Assembly (NCBI GenBank): GCA_002087915.1
Contig: LWDP01000041.1
Span: 1 to 16,534, forward strand
Length of the DNA stretch: 16,534 bases
Source: Enterospora canceri
Taxonomy: Eukaryota > Microsporidia > Enterocytozoonidae
Direction of reading: 5' to 3'
Both the position numbers and the translations under genes were made by a program. Under the pieces are notes generated by a model, which was not told the DNA's origin, made no database searches, and saw nothing but the letters and a program-made list of their open reading frames with translations. Shown in pieces: positions 15,011-16,534 of this stretch (the stretch's first letter is position 1; each line of letters opens with the position of its first letter).

Positions 15011-15418
15011 CTACTCATTCGATGACACATTCTGCTTGCTTTTTGCAAGCAGTCTTGATTTGTAATCTGCTATCAATTGACTCTTGATGTTTTGTATCTC
15101 ATCTGATTCATTGCTGAAATCTGTTTTGATGTTAGCAATATCTGAGTGTTTATCAACGATGTCTTTAGATGATTTGGATGACTCACTTTTATCATCAGAC
15201 TCCTTACTCTTCTCTTCTGTTTCACTCTTGGTGTTTTCTTCTGCCTTGGTCGATTCCTCATTTTTTGATTCAGGTTCTTCTTTGCTTTCACTTGCATGGA
15301 CTGCATCATAAATTGATCCATCACTTTCTTTTTTCAGCGCATTCATTCTATCCAATAACAGTTTGCTGTGTTTTGCACTTGTTCTAGTTAAAATGAATCC
15401 AATGTGCTCCAATATCAT
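15011..15418 (-). CDS. Hypothetical small acidic protein with Ser/Glu/Lys-rich centre
   Basis: I do not recognise this 135-residue protein. The ATG at 15418 is the first in frame; the frame stays open upstream to about 15509 but only through non-ATG codons, overlapping the next gene's 3' end. Residues 1-30 form a predicted helix (ILEHIGFILTRTSAKHSKLL). Residues 43-90 are a disordered Ser/Glu/Lys/Asp tract. Residues 103-128 look helical again (EIQNIKSQLIADYKSRLLAK). No membrane segment or signal peptide is seen. It is convergent with ASF1 at 6 bp. The two ordered ends and the intact frame favour a real gene over chance, but the low complexity limits confidence. Confidence 0.6.
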   Translation of the reverse strand: MILEHIGFILTRTSAKHSKLLLDRMNALKKESDGSIYDAVHASESKEEPESKNEESTKAEENTKSETEEKSKESDDKSESSKSSKDIVDKHSDIANIKTDFSNESDEIQNIKSQLIADYKSRLLAKSKQNVSSNE

Positions 15419-15480
15419 TTTGTTGTGATCTCCTTTCTCAATATAAAACACCAAATAAATATTGGTTGTATGAAATATAC

Positions 15481-16534
15481 TTAGTAGTATCTGGTAGCAC
15501 TTCTGTTGTCAGTTAGGTCAGGCATACTATTAGCGCGCTTGTTTGTGTTGTAGATCTTCTTGAATGTTATTTTCTTGAGAAACTCGTTCAACTCAGCTGC
15601 CCTATTCAAATTCTCAGGTATTTCATAATAAATCTGAGTAGATTCATACAGGTGCATGAAGCCAGATAGAAACACGTAGATATCGACCAGGAGGAACCTA
15701 TTGCATCCAAATATAGCCAATCCTATTGCTGAATAGATTGTAAGGGACTCAAGCTTGAGCCAGCCGTACCAAATGTACATTACGTGTCTGGTGGACATTG
15801 AGTAGAATACCATGGATAAGAATGCGTATATTTTGCGCTGGATTCTGCTATTTGGTGTCTCACTGGCTGCTGTGTACAACTCTTCGAGTTTCTCTGCCAC
15901 TTTAGCCTTTCCCTTAAAAAGCAACAATTTGCTTCTTATCATTAGCATAAATAATGCATTAATGATTCTACTGAACACCACATTATTCGAAAGTGCTGTT
16001 GGAATAGTCGTATAGAGATACTGTACAAATGCATTAGAATAGATGACTCTACTAAGTCGTCTGAACATTGCACTATTCTCCTCAATAATCAGCTGTTCCA
16101 GTTTCATAGTCCAATTTAGACAGTCATTAAGCTTAACCAGAATAAAGTTAAATGGTTTAGAAGCCCCTGGAAAATGAGACTTAGCAAGAAGCCACTGCAC
16201 AAAGCCAGTCACGATGTTTGTTACGCGCTTCTGTTTTATCAGGCTGATTAGGAAGAATATCAGATATATTCCCTTGTATACTTTTCCATAGACATATGTC
16301 TTTTGCTTATACATTATGAAGTTTCTATAGTATAGATTCTTGATATATTCGTTGTTCTTCACCTTACACTCTTTGCAAATGCGCAACTTCCTCAAAAAGT
16401 CTGCAAAGTTCGTACACCTGATTCGCTTACTGCTCTCTTTGATTTTACTGCATTTTGTACATAGATTTATACAAATTTGGTCTATTTCTGAAACTGGAAT
16501 TGCTGAGACATATTGGTTGTCTTCTTCTACCTGG
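15481..16534 (-). CDS. Multi-spanning membrane protein with N-terminal CxxC pairs (5' end beyond the window)
   Basis: The frame is open from the TAA at 15481 to the right edge. There is no ATG upstream of the one encoding the Met in NFIMYKQK, and the open frame continues through 46 codons before the TTG at 16395, so the true start lies outside. The visible 350 residues begin with a Cys-rich region: C21, C25-TKC-C28, C40 and C53-KEC-C56, probably zinc-binding. Hydrophobic segments follow near 85-99, 184-206, 233-258 and 263-296, giving an estimated three to five membrane spans, then a polar C-terminal tail. ICKECKVKNNEYIKNL faintly resembles the LCxxCxxNQ block of the Ima1/Samp1 inner-nuclear-membrane family, which also couples CxxC motifs to membrane spans. 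That link is a hypothesis only; otherwise the protein is unrecognised. Confidence 0.75.
   Translation of the reverse strand, partial: QVEEDNQYVSAIPVSEIDQICINLCTKCSKIKESSKRIRCTNFADFLRKLRICKECKVKNNEYIKNLYYRNFIMYKQKTYVYGKVYKGIYLIFFLISLIKQKRVTNIVTGFVQWLLAKSHFPGASKPFNFILVKLNDCLNWTMKLEQLIIEENSAMFRRLSRVIYSNAFVQYLYTTIPTALSNNVVFSRIINALFMLMIRSKLLLFKGKAKVAEKLEELYTAASETPNSRIQRKIYAFLSMVFYSMSTRHVMYIWYGWLKLESLTIYSAIGLAIFGCNRFLLVDIYVFLSGFMHLYESTQIYYEIPENLNRAAELNEFLKKITFKKIYNTNKRANSMPDLTDNRSATRYY

Noticed and set aside
1..16534. tRNA or rRNA genes, CRISPR arrays, transposons or prophage-like elements.
   Set aside because: No tRNA B-box-like GGTTCGAATCC on either strand in the gaps, no regularly spaced repeats, and no transposase or reverse-transcriptase motifs. 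The repeats present are short and inside genes.

Overview
The window looks like a piece of a compact microsporidian (or closely related fungal-parasite) nuclear genome. The evidence is: eukaryotic nuclear proteins (Rad50, Iws1/Spn1, Smc1, Trm5, Asf1); about 94% of the bases in coding sequence on both strands; no visible introns; intergenic gaps as short as 6, 22, 24, 29 and 33 bp; shortened versions of conserved proteins; AT-rich DNA; and CCC-like and AAATTT-like elements just upstream of start codons, which are known microsporidian transcription signals. The species cannot be named from the sequence alone.

Layout: (1) 1-2304 (-), 768 N-terminal residues of Rad50, running off the left edge. 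(2) 2334-2927 (+), Iws1/Spn1, divergent from rad50 across 29 bp. (3) 3059-4507 (-), an M17 leucine aminopeptidase. (4) 4530-8752 (-), three tandem paralogous protein kinases of an unusual type, with hydrophobic, possibly secretory, N-termini, separated by larger AT-rich spacers. (5) 8753-9066, a 314-bp spacer with no convincing gene. (6) 9067-9579 (-), an unrecognised coiled-coil plus helical protein, divergent from (7) 9689-12964 (+), the cohesin subunit Smc1. (8) 12989-14137 (-), Trm5, the tRNA m1G37 methyltransferase, divergent across 33 bp from (9) 14171-15004 (+), the histone chaperone Asf1. (10) 15011-15418 (-), a small acidic hypothetical protein. (11) 15481-16534 (-), a multi-spanning membrane protein with Cys-x-x-Cys pairs, whose 5' end lies beyond the right edge.

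Most genes are housekeeping: chromosome structure and repair (Rad50, Smc1), chromatin and transcription (Iws1, Asf1), tRNA modification (Trm5) and peptide turnover (aminopeptidase). They are not an operon; their adjacency reflects genome compaction, with shared bidirectional promoters and abutting 3' ends. The standout is the kinase cluster. It is a lineage-specific tandem expansion with a shared catalytic signature (HTDIKxNN, DLD in place of DFG, PPE, HFGYRY), putative signal peptides, no CCC element near the starts, and divergent N-terminal arms carrying a basic NLS-like cluster in one copy and a TPPGFYDN repeat in another. These are candidate host-directed kinases, but secretion is an inference.
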